A stretch of 64,000 nucleotides of DNA, taken from NCBI GenBank assembly GCA_021323315.1, contig JAJTCQ010000004.1, positions 1 to 64,000 on the forward strand. Reading direction: 5' to 3'. The DNA is from Gaiellaceae bacterium (lineage in GTDB: Bacteria; Actinomycetota; Thermoleophilia; Gaiellales; Gaiellaceae). Within the stretch, counting starts at the first letter, position 1; the number at the start of each line of letters is the position of its first letter. Under the pieces are notes generated by a model, which saw nothing but the letters and a program-made list of their open reading frames with translations, searched no databases and was not told where the DNA came from. Shown here piece after piece: positions 16,462-25,067 of this stretch. The position numbers and the translations under genes were made by a program.

Positions 16462-18549
16462 ATGAAGATCGAGCAGCGTCTCACCCGTCGCACGTTCGTG
16501 GCATGGGTCGGTGGCGCGAGCGCGGGGTTCTACCTGTTCGGACGACTACCGGGCACGACCGGCCCCGTTGCGCTCGCCCAGATCCCAGGCGGAACGCTTG
16601 ACCCGACCGTCGTCGACAAGTTCGTGACGCCGCTCCTGATCCCGCCGGTCATGCCGAGGGCGGACACGATCATTCGGCGGGGTCAGACAATCGACTACTA
16701 CGTGATCTCGATGAAGCAGTTCGAGCAGCAGATCCTGCCCGCAGGCCTGCCCGCGACAACGGTCTGGGGCTACGGTGCGGTGAAGTCGGCAAGCCCGAGC
16801 GGCTTGCTTCTCCACAACGCGCCCTCGCTCACGATCGAAGCACAGGCAGATCGGCCGGTGCGGGTGAAATGGATCAACGACCTCAAGGATGCGGACGGGG
16901 ACTACCTCCCGCATCTGCTCCCGGTCGACCCGACCCTGCACTGGGCCAACCCACCGGGCGGCAACAAGGATCGGGACACGCGACCGACCTTCACCGAGAC
17001 ACCCGGCCCGTACGAGGGGCCGGTACCCATGATCACCCACGTGCACGGCGCCGTAGGCGTGGCCGACGACAGCGACGGCTATGCGGAGGCGTGGTATCTG
17101 CCTGCGGCCAAGAACATCCCTCCGGGCTACGCGAGAAACGGCACCTGGTTCCGCTTCTTCGCGGCCAAGGCGGCCGGTTCCTACGGCGTCGGCTGGCCCC
17201 CCGGCTCCGCCGTCTTCCAATACCCGAACAAGAACCGGGCCTCGACGATCTGGTACCACGACCACGCGCTCGGCATGACGCGCCTCAATGTCTACGCAGG
17301 TCCGGCAGGCTTCTACATCGTCCGCGGAGGTACCGCCGGCGACGACGCTGTGGTGGACTCGCGGTCCGGGTCGACGGCACTGCTGCCGGGCCCCGCGCCC
17401 GTGGCCGACGACCCGCCCAACAAGACGTACTACGAGATTCCGATCGCGATCCAGGATCGCGCCTTCAACAGGGACGGGTCACTCTTCTATCCCGACTCAC
17501 GAGAGTTCTTCGACGGCGCAACCGCCGACGATCCGGGCTTCATCCCGGACACCGATCTGTCGCCGATCTGGAATCCCGAGTTCTTCGGGAACACGATCAT
17601 GGTCAACGGGAACACGTGGCCGTACCTGGCGGTCGAGCAGCGCCGCTACCGCTTCCGCTTCCTCAACGGCTGCCAGTCGAGATTTCTCATCCTCGACTTC
17701 AACGGCATCCCGGGAGTCGAGGTCTGGCAGATCGGTAACGAAGGCGGGTTCCTGGCCGCGCCGGTCGACGTCACGGGCAGCCACGGGAACCGCCTCCTGA
17801 TGGGCCTCGCCGAGCGTGCGGACGTCATCGTCGACTTCACGAACGTTCCCTTCGGCAACCACGTGTTGGGCAACGTGGGGCCTGACGAGCCGTTCGGCGG
17901 CGGCGAGCCCGGCGAAGAGCCGCCCGATGGCTTCGATGTCGCAGATCCTGACTCGACCGGCCAGATCATGGAGTTCCGCGTCGGGTTGGCGGAGACGCCA
18001 GATACGACTACGCCTCCACAGTTCCTCGTGTTGCCGGCCATCACGCCGCTCCCGGCGCCCGTGAGGACGCGCCAGCTCGCCCTGGTGGAGGAGATGTCGA
18101 TGCAGTGGGACGGCCCTGCTGCGGCGATGCTCGGGACGGTGGAAGATGGAAGCCCAGTCCACATGATGTGGGCCGACGAGGTCACCGAGAACCCGAACGT
18201 TGGCGACACCGAGATCTGGGACCTCTACAACACGACGGCCGACGCCCATCCGATGCACATTCACGAAGTTGTCTTCGAGGTCGTGGATCGGGAAGGCCTC
18301 GTCCTCGACGACGACGCGGAAGTCGAGACGCCCATCCAGCTCGACGGCAACGTCAGGCCTCCGGAAGCGTGGGAGACGGGCTTCAAGGACACCGTCATCG
18401 CCTATCCGGGCGAGGTCACGCGCGTGAAGGCCCGGTTCGACTCACCCGGCCAGTTCGTCTGGCACTGTCACATCGTCGAGCACGAGGACAACGAGATGAT
18501 GCGGCCGTATCGGATAGGGCCACCGCAGCCCGGACAGCCGAAGCCGTAG
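16462..18549 (+). CDS. Tat-exported multicopper oxidase (CotA / bilirubin-oxidase-like)
   Basis: A 695-residue three-domain multicopper oxidase. The N-terminus has a twin-arginine signal (RRTFVAWVGGASAGFYLFG), so it is exported folded. All four copper-binding blocks are visible: HVHG, WYHDHALGMTR, HPMHIHEV and the C-terminal WHCHIVEHEDNEMM containing the type-1 copper Cys and axial Met. The long form with a DPTVVDKFV opening resembles bacterial spore-coat laccases and phenoxazinone synthases. It would oxidise phenols, bilirubin or metal ions with reduction of oxygen to water. ATG at 16462 follows GGAGGGGG. Confidence 0.93.
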   Translation: MKIEQRLTRRTFVAWVGGASAGFYLFGRLPGTTGPVALAQIPGGTLDPTVVDKFVTPLLIPPVMPRADTIIRRGQTIDYYVISMKQFEQQILPAGLPATTVWGYGAVKSASPSGLLLHNAPSLTIEAQADRPVRVKWINDLKDADGDYLPHLLPVDPTLHWANPPGGNKDRDTRPTFTETPGPYEGPVPMITHVHGAVGVADDSDGYAEAWYLPAAKNIPPGYARNGTWFRFFAAKAAGSYGVGWPPGSAVFQYPNKNRASTIWYHDHALGMTRLNVYAGPAGFYIVRGGTAGDDAVVDSRSGSTALLPGPAPVADDPPNKTYYEIPIAIQDRAFNRDGSLFYPDSREFFDGATADDPGFIPDTDLSPIWNPEFFGNTIMVNGNTWPYLAVEQRRYRFRFLNGCQSRFLILDFNGIPGVEVWQIGNEGGFLAAPVDVTGSHGNRLLMGLAERADVIVDFTNVPFGNHVLGNVGPDEPFGGGEPGEEPPDGFDVADPDSTGQIMEFRVGLAETPDTTTPPQFLVLPAITPLPAPVRTRQLALVEEMSMQWDGPAAAMLGTVEDGSPVHMMWADEVTENPNVGDTEIWDLYNTTADAHPMHIHEVVFEVVDREGLVLDDDAEVETPIQLDGNVRPPEAWETGFKDTVIAYPGEVTRVKARFDSPGQFVWHCHIVEHEDNEMMRPYRIGPPQPGQPKP

Positions 18550-18552
18550 TCG

Positions 18553-19926
18553 CTAGTTCGCGGACGAGATGCTCGCAGTCGCGAGGAGCTCGTCCCAGGT
18601 GCAGAGCTTCACGCGGGGGCGGCCGTGCGGCTCGCCGCGCGAGCGCTCGAGCGCGTCGATCGCCTCCCAGCCCGCATACATCACCAACACGGCCTCGCGA
18701 TCGGCGAGGGCCTCTTCGATCGTGCCTCCCGCGCGCGCGCGCAGCCGTCCGTCGCGGGCATCCTCGAGGACACGCTCTACGGTCTCCGTCGCGTCCTTCT
18801 TGTTCGTCCCGATCACACCGGTCGGGCCACGCTTGATCCAGCCGGCGCAGTAGAGACCGGGAATTGGAGCGCCGCGCTCGTCCAGCACGCGGCCGTCGCT
18901 GTTCGGGATCGTTCCCGACTGCTCGTCGAACGGGACGCCCGGGATCGCAATGCCGCGATACCCCACGCTGCGGAAGACCAGGCCGCATGAGACCGCCTCG
19001 CGTTCGTCGGTCGCAACGGCGCGGACCGATCCGCGCTCGTCGGGCTCGAGTTCGTTGCGCGCGATCTCGATCCCCTCGACGCGCTCCCGCCCGAGGATGG
19101 CGACGGGCGAGGAGCGAAAACGAAGCCGGACCGTCCGTGGCTTCCCCGACGGCTCCCGGGTGGCGAAGTCGCGCAGGATCTCGACGTTTCGCTGGACGAC
19201 GTTCGGCGCGGCCTCCAGCTCCGCCGCGCTCGCCGGATCGAGCTCGAGCTCCGCCGGGTCGACCACGACATCGGCGCCGCCCAGGTTCCCGAGCTCCGCG
19301 AGCTCGGTCGCGGTCCATGCGGCCTGAACGGGCCCGCGGCGGCCGAGGACGACAATCTCGCGGATGCGCGAGGAGACGATCGCCTCGATCGCGGCGTCCG
19401 TGGTGTCGGTGGGAGCGAGCTCCTCGCGCGTCAGCGCGAGCATGCGCGCGACGTCGAGCGCGACGTTCCCGTTCCCGACGACGACGGCACGCTCGTGCGA
19501 GAGGTCGAAGTCGAGATGCTGGTGGTCGGGATGGCCGTTGTACCAGGCGACGAGCTCGGTGGCCGCCCACGATCCCGGCAGGTCCTCGCCGGGGATGCCG
19601 AGTCGCCGATCGGCCTGGGAGCCGACCGCGTAGACAACGGCGTCGTAGAGCGCCGCGAGCTCCTCGTGCGTGACGTCGCGGCCGATCTCGACGTTGCCGA
19701 GGAAGCGGAAACCCGGCCGCGCCGCGATCTTCTCGAACGCGCGTGAGACGGTCTTGAGCTGCGGGTGGTCGGGTGCGACGCCGAGCCGAACCAGGCCCCA
19801 CGGCGTCGGCAGGCGCTCGACCATGTCGACCTCGACCTTCGGATCCTCGCTCGCGAGCAGGGCAGCCGCCGCGTAGAACGCGGCCGGGCCCGAGCCGACG
19901 ACGGCGGCGCGCAGCGGAGCGCTCAC
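18553..19926 (-). CDS. Ferredoxin/adrenodoxin-type NADP reductase (FprA-like)
   Basis: A 457-residue flavoprotein of the adrenodoxin-reductase family: FAD-binding AAVVGSGPAAFYAAAALL at the N-terminus, PTPWGLVRLGVAPDHP, NADPH-binding VVGNGNVALDVARML, and the C-terminal FAD element CAGWIKRGPTGVIGTNKKDA. It moves electrons between NADP(H) and ferredoxins. The start is the GTG at 19926, seven bases after a TAGGAT box on the minus strand. It converges with the multicopper oxidase with three bases between stop codons and lies 29 bases downstream of the ErpA-like gene. Confidence 0.92.
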   Translation of the reverse strand: MSAPLRAAVVGSGPAAFYAAAALLASEDPKVEVDMVERLPTPWGLVRLGVAPDHPQLKTVSRAFEKIAARPGFRFLGNVEIGRDVTHEELAALYDAVVYAVGSQADRRLGIPGEDLPGSWAATELVAWYNGHPDHQHLDFDLSHERAVVVGNGNVALDVARMLALTREELAPTDTTDAAIEAIVSSRIREIVVLGRRGPVQAAWTATELAELGNLGGADVVVDPAELELDPASAAELEAAPNVVQRNVEILRDFATREPSGKPRTVRLRFRSSPVAILGRERVEGIEIARNELEPDERGSVRAVATDEREAVSCGLVFRSVGYRGIAIPGVPFDEQSGTIPNSDGRVLDERGAPIPGLYCAGWIKRGPTGVIGTNKKDATETVERVLEDARDGRLRARAGGTIEEALADREAVLVMYAGWEAIDALERSRGEPHGRPRVKLCTWDELLATASISSAN

Positions 19927-19933
19927 ATGGCCG

Positions 19934-19939
19934 ATCCTA
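19934..19939 (-). promoter_or_regulatory. -10-like box for the ferredoxin reductase gene
   Basis: TAGGAT on the minus strand ends seven bases before the GTG start. It would allow a leaderless transcript separate from that of the ErpA-like gene upstream. Confidence 0.45.
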
Positions 19940-19955
19940 GAGAGGGGTGGTGCTG

Positions 19956-20375
19956 CTAGTGGCTACAGCCGTCGCCGCAGCCGCCGACGTGCGTGCCCTC
20001 GGGCAGCTCCTCGCCCTCGTCCACCTGGAAGGAGTGGCCGCAGCCGCACGAGGAGACGGCGTTCGGGTTGTCGATCTTGAAGCCCGACTCGGAGATCGTG
20101 TTCAGGAAGTCGATCGTGGTGCCGCGAAGGTAGGGCGCGCTGTACGGGTCGACGACGACCGGGATGCCCTCGAGCGCGAGCTCGACGTCACCCTCGGCAG
20201 CGCCGGCGTCGAAGCCGAGGCCGTACTGAAACCCGGAGCACCCGCCCCCCTGGATCGCCACGCGCAGAACGAGGGTCGCCGCGTCGTCCTCCTCGGCCAT
20301 GAGCTCCTTGATCTTCGCCGCCGCGACGGGCGTGAGGGAGATGAGGGTCTCGGTGGGGTGCTCGACGGTAGCCAC
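19956..20375 (-). CDS. ErpA/IscA/HesB-type iron-sulfur carrier with a cysteine-bearing tail
   Basis: A 139-residue A-type carrier: [20 protein letters not shown] holds the first conserved Cys, and SSCGCGHSF the paired C-x-C, the three ligands used to bind and hand over iron-sulfur clusters. Unusually the protein does not stop there but continues with an acidic stretch and [13 protein letters not shown], adding two cysteines and a histidine. The start is GTG at 20375, six bases after a TACCAT box; an overlapping ATG upstream is in another frame. The neighbouring complex I operon, divergent, needs many iron-sulfur clusters, but the link is only positional. Confidence 0.88.
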   Translation of the reverse strand: MATVEHPTETLISLTPVAAAKIKELMAEEDDAATLVLRVAIQGGGCSGFQYGLGFDAGAAEGDVELALEGIPVVVDPYSAPYLRGTTIDFLNTISESGFKIDNPNAVSSCGCGHSFQVDEGEELPEGTHVGGCGDGCSH

Positions 20376-20381
20376 GGGCTC

Positions 20382-20387
20382 ATGGTA
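20382..20387 (-). promoter_or_regulatory. -10-like box for the ErpA-like gene
   Basis: TACCAT on the minus strand ends six bases before the GTG start, giving a probable leaderless transcript. Confidence 0.45.
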
Positions 20388-20486
20388 GCGGACGGGGTCA
20401 CGGGCTCCACCCGCGACTTTGTGACACTCGTATCGCTCATTCTGTGCGGGTTTTCCGAACCCTTCGTGCGCCCGAAGGGGGAGTGC

Positions 20487-20492
20487 TAGGCT
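20487..20492 (+). promoter_or_regulatory. Possible -10 box of the nuo operon
   Basis: TAGGCT resembles the other -10-like boxes of the window but lies 30 bases before the nuoA start, leaving a short leader with a GGGGG ribosome-binding site. Just upstream, CCCTTCG and CGAAGGG (20460-20479) can pair as a 7-base hairpin. No clear -35 is seen. Confidence 0.35.
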
Positions 20493-20522
20493 CGGCTCGG
20501 TCTCGACGTTCCGGGGGTCATC

Positions 20523-20888
20523 GTGCTTTCGAACTGGCTGCCCTTCCTCTTCTACGCCCTCTTCGCGGCAGCCATCCCCGCCACGATGATCGTCGCGTCG
20601 TTCGTCCTCCCGGGCCGCCCGGTGTCGCGGACGAAGCAACGCATGCTGCCGTTCGAGTCGGGCGTGTCGGAAGGCGCCCCGAACCGCGACAAGCGCTTCA
20701 CCGTCAGCTTCTACCTGACGGCGATCCTCTTCATCCTCTTCGACATCGAGATCGTCTTTCTCTACCCGCTCGCCGTGCAGCTCGACGCCCTCGGCTGGTT
20801 CGGCATCGGCGAGTTCCTCGTGTTCATCGCGATCCTCGGCGTCGCCTACGTCTACGTCTGGCGGAAGGGAGCGCTCAACTGGCACTGA
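20523..20888 (+). CDS. nuoA: NADH-quinone oxidoreductase subunit A
   Basis: A 121-residue membrane protein with three predicted transmembrane helices. The conserved loop [23 protein letters not shown] and the FLYPLAV helix are typical of NuoA/ND3, which links the membrane and peripheral arms of complex I near the quinone site. The Cys often present in this loop in other species (ECG) is replaced by serine (ESG). GTG start at 20523 with GGGGG upstream. First gene of the complete nuoA-N operon. Confidence 0.95.
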   Translation: MLSNWLPFLFYALFAAAIPATMIVASFVLPGRPVSRTKQRMLPFESGVSEGAPNRDKRFTVSFYLTAILFILFDIEIVFLYPLAVQLDALGWFGIGEFLVFIAILGVAYVYVWRKGALNWH

Positions 20889-20905
20889 AGCGCGAGCTGC
20901 CCGTC

Positions 20906-21481
20906 GTGAGCGACCGTCCGCTGGCGAAGGCGGGCCTGCAGTCCGAGCGGGTCCTCTGGCCGGACCGTGGCCCCGGTGTCTTCGAGCGCGAGGTCCAGGA
21001 GATCGAGGACGCGCTCCTGCTGACGACCCTCGAGAAGGCGGTTGCGTGGGCGCGGTCGAACTCCGTCTGGCCGGACACGTTCGGCCTTGCCTGCTGCGCG
21101 ATCGAGATGATGTCCATCGTCTCGTCGCGCTACGACATCGCGCGCTTCGGGATGGAGCGCTTCTCCTCGTCGCCGCGCCAGGCGGACCTGCTCATCGTGT
21201 CGGGCCGTGTCACGCACAAGATGGCCGCGCCGATCCGGCAGGTCTACGACCAGATGCTTGAGCCGAAGTGGGTCATCGCCATGGGCGCCTGCGCGAGCTC
21301 GGGCGGGATGTTCAACAACTACACGATCCTCCAGGGCGTCGACAAGATCGTCCCGGTCGACATCCATGTCCCCGGTTGCCCGCCGCGACCCGAGGCGCTG
21401 ATCGAGGGGATCGTCCGGCTGCACGAGAAGATCCGAGGGGGCGTCCCGCCCGCGTACGAGATCCGCGGGGTCGCTGAATGA
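20906..21481 (+). CDS. nuoB: NADH-quinone oxidoreductase subunit B
   Basis: About 191 residues. It carries the N2 4Fe-4S cluster next to the quinone pocket; ligands are in [20 protein letters not shown] and [10 protein letters not shown] long N-terminal part (up to [20 protein letters not shown]) precedes the core. The start is uncertain: I took the GTG at 20906, though neither it nor any alternative just after the nuoA stop has a good ribosome-binding site. It overlaps nuoC by four bases (ATGA). Confidence 0.94.
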   Translation: MSDRPLAKAGLQSERVLWPDRGPGVFEREVQEIEDALLLTTLEKAVAWARSNSVWPDTFGLACCAIEMMSIVSSRYDIARFGMERFSSSPRQADLLIVSGRVTHKMAAPIRQVYDQMLEPKWVIAMGACASSGGMFNNYTILQGVDKIVPVDIHVPGCPPRPEALIEGIVRLHEKIRGGVPPAYEIRGVAE

Positions 21482-22023
21482 GCTACGCCGGCGTCCCGGG
21501 CGTGGTCGAGACGCGCGAATCGTTCGACGAGACGACGCTCGTCGTCGACCCGGCACGGCTCGTCGAGGCCTGCACCTCGCTCCGAGACGAGCACGGCTTC
21601 AACTTCCTCGGCGACATCGCGGTCGCCGACTACCTCGGCTGGGGCGAGCAGGAGGTCGCCGGCTACATCGGGACGGCGGGCGGGCGCGATCTCCACGTGC
21701 CCGGTTCGCAGGGTCTCGCGCGCGTTCCGGACCCGAAGCCGAAACGCTTCTCCGTCTCGTACCACCTGCTCCGCGTCTCCGACGACCCCGTGCGGCTCCG
21801 CGTCCAGGTGTGGCTCGACGACGGAGAGGCGATCCCCAGCGTGCTCCCGGTCTGGCCGGCTGCCGACTGGTTCGAGCGCGAGGCCTGGGACATGATGGGC
21901 ATCCGTTTCGAGGGCCACGCGAACCTCGTCCGGATCCTCATGCCCGAGGACTGGGAAGGGCACCCCCTCCGCAAGGACTACCCGCTCGGCGGCGAGCCCG
22001 TCCGCTTCTCGGACGAGGACTGA
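21478..22023 (+). CDS. nuoC: NADH-quinone oxidoreductase subunit C
   Basis: A 181-residue peripheral-arm subunit with the family signature [22 protein letters not shown] and the terminal [11 protein letters not shown]. It is separate from NuoD rather than fused as in E. coli. The start ATG overlaps the nuoB stop and its stop overlaps the nuoD ATG. Confidence 0.94.
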   Translation: MSYAGVPGVVETRESFDETTLVVDPARLVEACTSLRDEHGFNFLGDIAVADYLGWGEQEVAGYIGTAGGRDLHVPGSQGLARVPDPKPKRFSVSYHLLRVSDDPVRLRVQVWLDDGEAIPSVLPVWPAADWFEREAWDMMGIRFEGHANLVRILMPEDWEGHPLRKDYPLGGEPVRFSDED

Positions 22024-23291
22024 TGAGCATCCTTCCGTCCACCCGTATCTACGAGGGGACGCGGATTCCGCACCCGGTCCCCACGATCCTCGAGGTCGAT
22101 CCGGAGAAGCACCGCCTCGACGACATCCTGCGCGTCAACTTCGGGCCGAACCATCCGTCGACGCACGGCGTCCTCCGGCTCGTGGTCGACCTCGACGGCG
22201 AGACCGTCGCGGGAATCCGTGCGGTCATCGGGTACCTGCACACCGGCTTCGAAAAGAACATGGAGCACAAGTCGTGGTGGAAGTCGGTGACCTACGCACC
22301 GCGCATCGACTACGTGGCGTTCCACGCGAACGAGCTCCTCTACGTCCTGGCGATCGAGAAGCTGCTCGGCATCGGGGTCCCCCGCCGCGCGGTCTGGGCG
22401 CGGATGGCGATGGCCGAGCTGAACCGCATCCACTCCCACCTGGTGTGGCTCGGCACGTCCGCGCTCGAGCTCGGGGCAATCTCGCTCTTCTGGTACTGCT
22501 TCGACGACCGCGACCAGATCCTCGACCTCTTCGAGATGGCCGGCGGGGCGCGCATGCACACCCGGTACGTCCAGGTCGGAGGCCTCGCCGAGGACCTGCC
22601 GCCGGCGTTCACCGCGGAGGCTCGGAAGTTCTGCGAGTCGATGCCGAAGTCGGTGGACGAGTACGAGGCGATCCTCGACCGCAACGCCATCTGGCTCGAA
22701 CGGACGAAGGGCGTCGGGCTTCTGTCGGCGGACGATGCTCTTGCGCTCGCGCAGTCGGGGCCGATGCTGCGCTCGACCGGCGTGGACTGGGATCTGCGGC
22801 GCGACATGCCGTACCTCGCCTACGACGAGGTCGAGTTCGACGTGCCCGTCTATCCCAACGGGGACGTGTATGACCGGTACAAGGTCCACATGGACGAGAT
22901 GCGCGAGTCGGTGCGCATCGTCGCCCAGTGCCTCGACAGGCTCGACGAGACGGACGGCGAGCCGTGGATCGCCGACGACCGCAAGGTCGTGCTGCCTCCG
23001 CGCCATGAGCTCCACACCTCGATGGAGTCGTTGATCCACCACTTCAAGATCGTCACCGAGGGCTTCATCGTCCCCGAGGGCGAGGTCTACGTCGCCATCG
23101 AGTCGCCACGCGGCGAGGCAGGCTGCTACCTCGTGTCGGACGGTGGACCGCGGCCCTGGCGCGTGAAGTTCCGCGCGCCGAGCTTCGCAGCCCTGCAGGC
23201 GACGGCCACCATCGTGCAGGGCCTCCTCATCGCGGACCTGATCGCGGCCGCCGGTTCGCTCGATCCGGTCATGGGAGACGCGGACAGGTGA
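22023..23291 (+). CDS. nuoD: NADH-quinone oxidoreductase subunit D
   Basis: A 422-residue 49-kDa subunit that forms the quinone-binding pocket with NuoB. Landmarks: NFGPNHPSTHGVLR, GYLHTGFEKNMEHKSWW (with the conserved His/Lys), DYVAFHANELLYVLAIEKLL, and the C-terminal ESPRGEAGCYLVSDG. ATG at 22023 is in a TGATG overlap with nuoC; the end overlaps nuoE by four bases. Confidence 0.96.
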   Translation: MSILPSTRIYEGTRIPHPVPTILEVDPEKHRLDDILRVNFGPNHPSTHGVLRLVVDLDGETVAGIRAVIGYLHTGFEKNMEHKSWWKSVTYAPRIDYVAFHANELLYVLAIEKLLGIGVPRRAVWARMAMAELNRIHSHLVWLGTSALELGAISLFWYCFDDRDQILDLFEMAGGARMHTRYVQVGGLAEDLPPAFTAEARKFCESMPKSVDEYEAILDRNAIWLERTKGVGLLSADDALALAQSGPMLRSTGVDWDLRRDMPYLAYDEVEFDVPVYPNGDVYDRYKVHMDEMRESVRIVAQCLDRLDETDGEPWIADDRKVVLPPRHELHTSMESLIHHFKIVTEGFIVPEGEVYVAIESPRGEAGCYLVSDGGPRPWRVKFRAPSFAALQATATIVQGLLIADLIAAAGSLDPVMGDADR

Positions 23292-23749
23292 ACGACGCCC
23301 AGATTCAGAGGCTCCGCAAGCAGTACCCGGACCCGCTCTCGGCTGTCATGCCGGCGCTGCGCATCGCCCAGGAGCAGAACGGCGGCTGGCTCTCGCCGGA
23401 CACGATTCGCGAGGTTGCGGACGCGCTCGAGCTCACGCCTGCGTACTGCCTCTCGATCGCGTCCTTCTACGACCAGTACCGGCTCGAGCCCGTCGGCCGA
23501 CGTGTGGTCGAGGTGTGCACGAACGTCCCATGTGCACTGGCCGGCGCGCAGCAGGTCGTCGAGGCCTTCGAGCGCGAGCTGGAAGTGACGGCCGGGTCGA
23601 CACGGGAGGACGGTGAGTACACGCTCGGGACGATCGAGTGCCTCGGCGGCTGCGGCTGGGCGACGGTCGTCGCGATCGACAACCGCCACCGGCTCCGCGT
23701 CACGGCCGACGACGTGCCCGGGATCGTAAAGGAGCTGCGCGGTGCCTGA
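23288..23749 (+). CDS. nuoE: NADH-quinone oxidoreductase subunit E
   Basis: A 153-residue thioredoxin-fold subunit with the N1a 2Fe-2S ligands in VCTNVPCALAG and ECLGGCGWAT. It is part of the NADH-dehydrogenase module with NuoF and NuoG. GTG start at 23288 overlaps nuoD, and the gene's end overlaps nuoF by eight bases. Confidence 0.95.
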   Translation: MNDAQIQRLRKQYPDPLSAVMPALRIAQEQNGGWLSPDTIREVADALELTPAYCLSIASFYDQYRLEPVGRRVVEVCTNVPCALAGAQQVVEAFERELEVTAGSTREDGEYTLGTIECLGGCGWATVVAIDNRHRLRVTADDVPGIVKELRGA

Positions 23750-25067
23750 GCATCCGCAGATCGTGTTCGCCGGAACCGACGGCGGTGCGGTCCTCGACAT
23801 CGATCGGTACCGAGCCGCAGGCGGCTTCTCGGCCCTGGCCAAGACCCGTGCGATGGCGCCGGACGACGTGATCGCGGAGCTGGAAGCCTCGGGGCTGCGC
23901 GGACGGGGCGGCGCGTTCTTCCCGACCGGGCGCAAGTGGGCGTTCGTCCCCAAGCCCGAGGCTCTCCCGAAGCCGCACTACCTCGTCGTCAACGCGGACG
24001 AGTCCGAGCCGGGGTCGTTCAAGGACCGCGAGATCATGCTGCGCGTCCCGTTCCGCTTCCTCGAGGGCTGTCTTATCGCGGCCCACGGGATCCAGTCGCA
24101 GCACGTATTCGTCTACATCCGCGGTGAGTACGAGCGCGAGTTCGAGATCCTGCGCGACTCGCTCGAGGCGGTCCGGAAGGACGACCTTCTCGGCGGAGTC
24201 ACCGTTGTCGTCCACCGCGGCGCCGGCGCCTACATCTGCGGCGAGGAGACCGCGCTCCTCGAGTCGCTCGAGGGCAAGCGCGGCCAGCCGCGCACGAAGC
24301 CGCCGTTCCCGGCGATCGCCGGCCTCTACGCGGCGCCGACCGCGGTGAACAACGTCGAGTCGATCACCACCGTCACGTCGGTCTTCGAGCTGGGCGCAGC
24401 CGAGTACGCGAAGCTCGGCGTCGAGAACTCGACCGGCACGCGCGTCTTCTCGCTCTCCGGCGACGTCGCGAACCCCGGCAACTACGAGCTGCCGCACGGG
24501 ATCTCGATGCGCGAGCTCGTCTACGACATCGGAGGCGGTATCGCAAACGGGCGCGAGCTGAAGGCCGTCATCCCCGGCGGCTCGTCCACGTCCGTGCTCA
24601 CCGCGGACGACATCGACGTGAAGATGGACTTCACGTCGCTCGTGGAGGCCGGCTCCTCCATCGGCTCGGCGGGCGTGATCGTCATCGACGACCGCTGCTG
24701 CATGGTGCAGCTCGGCATCCGCGTATCGCAGTTCTACGAGCACGAGTCGTGCGGCAAGTGCACGCCGTGCCGCGTGGGCACGAAGTGGGTCACGCAGATC
24801 CTCGAGAAGATCGAGGACGGGCGCGCGGCGCAGGCGGACCTCGACCTGCTGCTCTCGGTGTGCGACCGGATCATGGGCAAGTGCCTGTGCCCGCTCGGGG
24901 ACTCCGACGCGATCGCGGTGCTCAGCTACGTCGACCGGTTCCGCGAGGAGTTCCAGGCCCACATCGACCTGGGGCGCTGCCCGTTCGACGGCGAGTCGTC
25001 GCTCGAGGGGATCCTCGCACCGTCGGCCATGCATGCAAGTCAAGGCCACGAGGCGGCGCATGTCTGA
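23742..25067 (+). CDS. nuoF: NADH-quinone oxidoreductase subunit F
   Basis: A 441-residue NADH- and FMN-binding subunit: GLRGRGGAFFPTGRKW (NADH/FMN loop), VNADESEPGSFKDRE, GAGAYICGEETALLESLEG, and the N3 4Fe-4S ligands in SCGKCTPCRVG plus the downstream cysteine in MGKCLCPLG. The usual GAGF(P/S)TG appears here as GAFFPTG. GTG start at 23742. The presence of E, F and G subunits shows this is an NADH-using complex, not a ferredoxin- or F420-using 11-subunit variant. Confidence 0.96.
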   Translation: MPEHPQIVFAGTDGGAVLDIDRYRAAGGFSALAKTRAMAPDDVIAELEASGLRGRGGAFFPTGRKWAFVPKPEALPKPHYLVVNADESEPGSFKDREIMLRVPFRFLEGCLIAAHGIQSQHVFVYIRGEYEREFEILRDSLEAVRKDDLLGGVTVVVHRGAGAYICGEETALLESLEGKRGQPRTKPPFPAIAGLYAAPTAVNNVESITTVTSVFELGAAEYAKLGVENSTGTRVFSLSGDVANPGNYELPHGISMRELVYDIGGGIANGRELKAVIPGGSSTSVLTADDIDVKMDFTSLVEAGSSIGSAGVIVIDDRCCMVQLGIRVSQFYEHESCGKCTPCRVGTKWVTQILEKIEDGRAAQADLDLLLSVCDRIMGKCLCPLGDSDAIAVLSYVDRFREEFQAHIDLGRCPFDGESSLEGILAPSAMHASQGHEAAHV

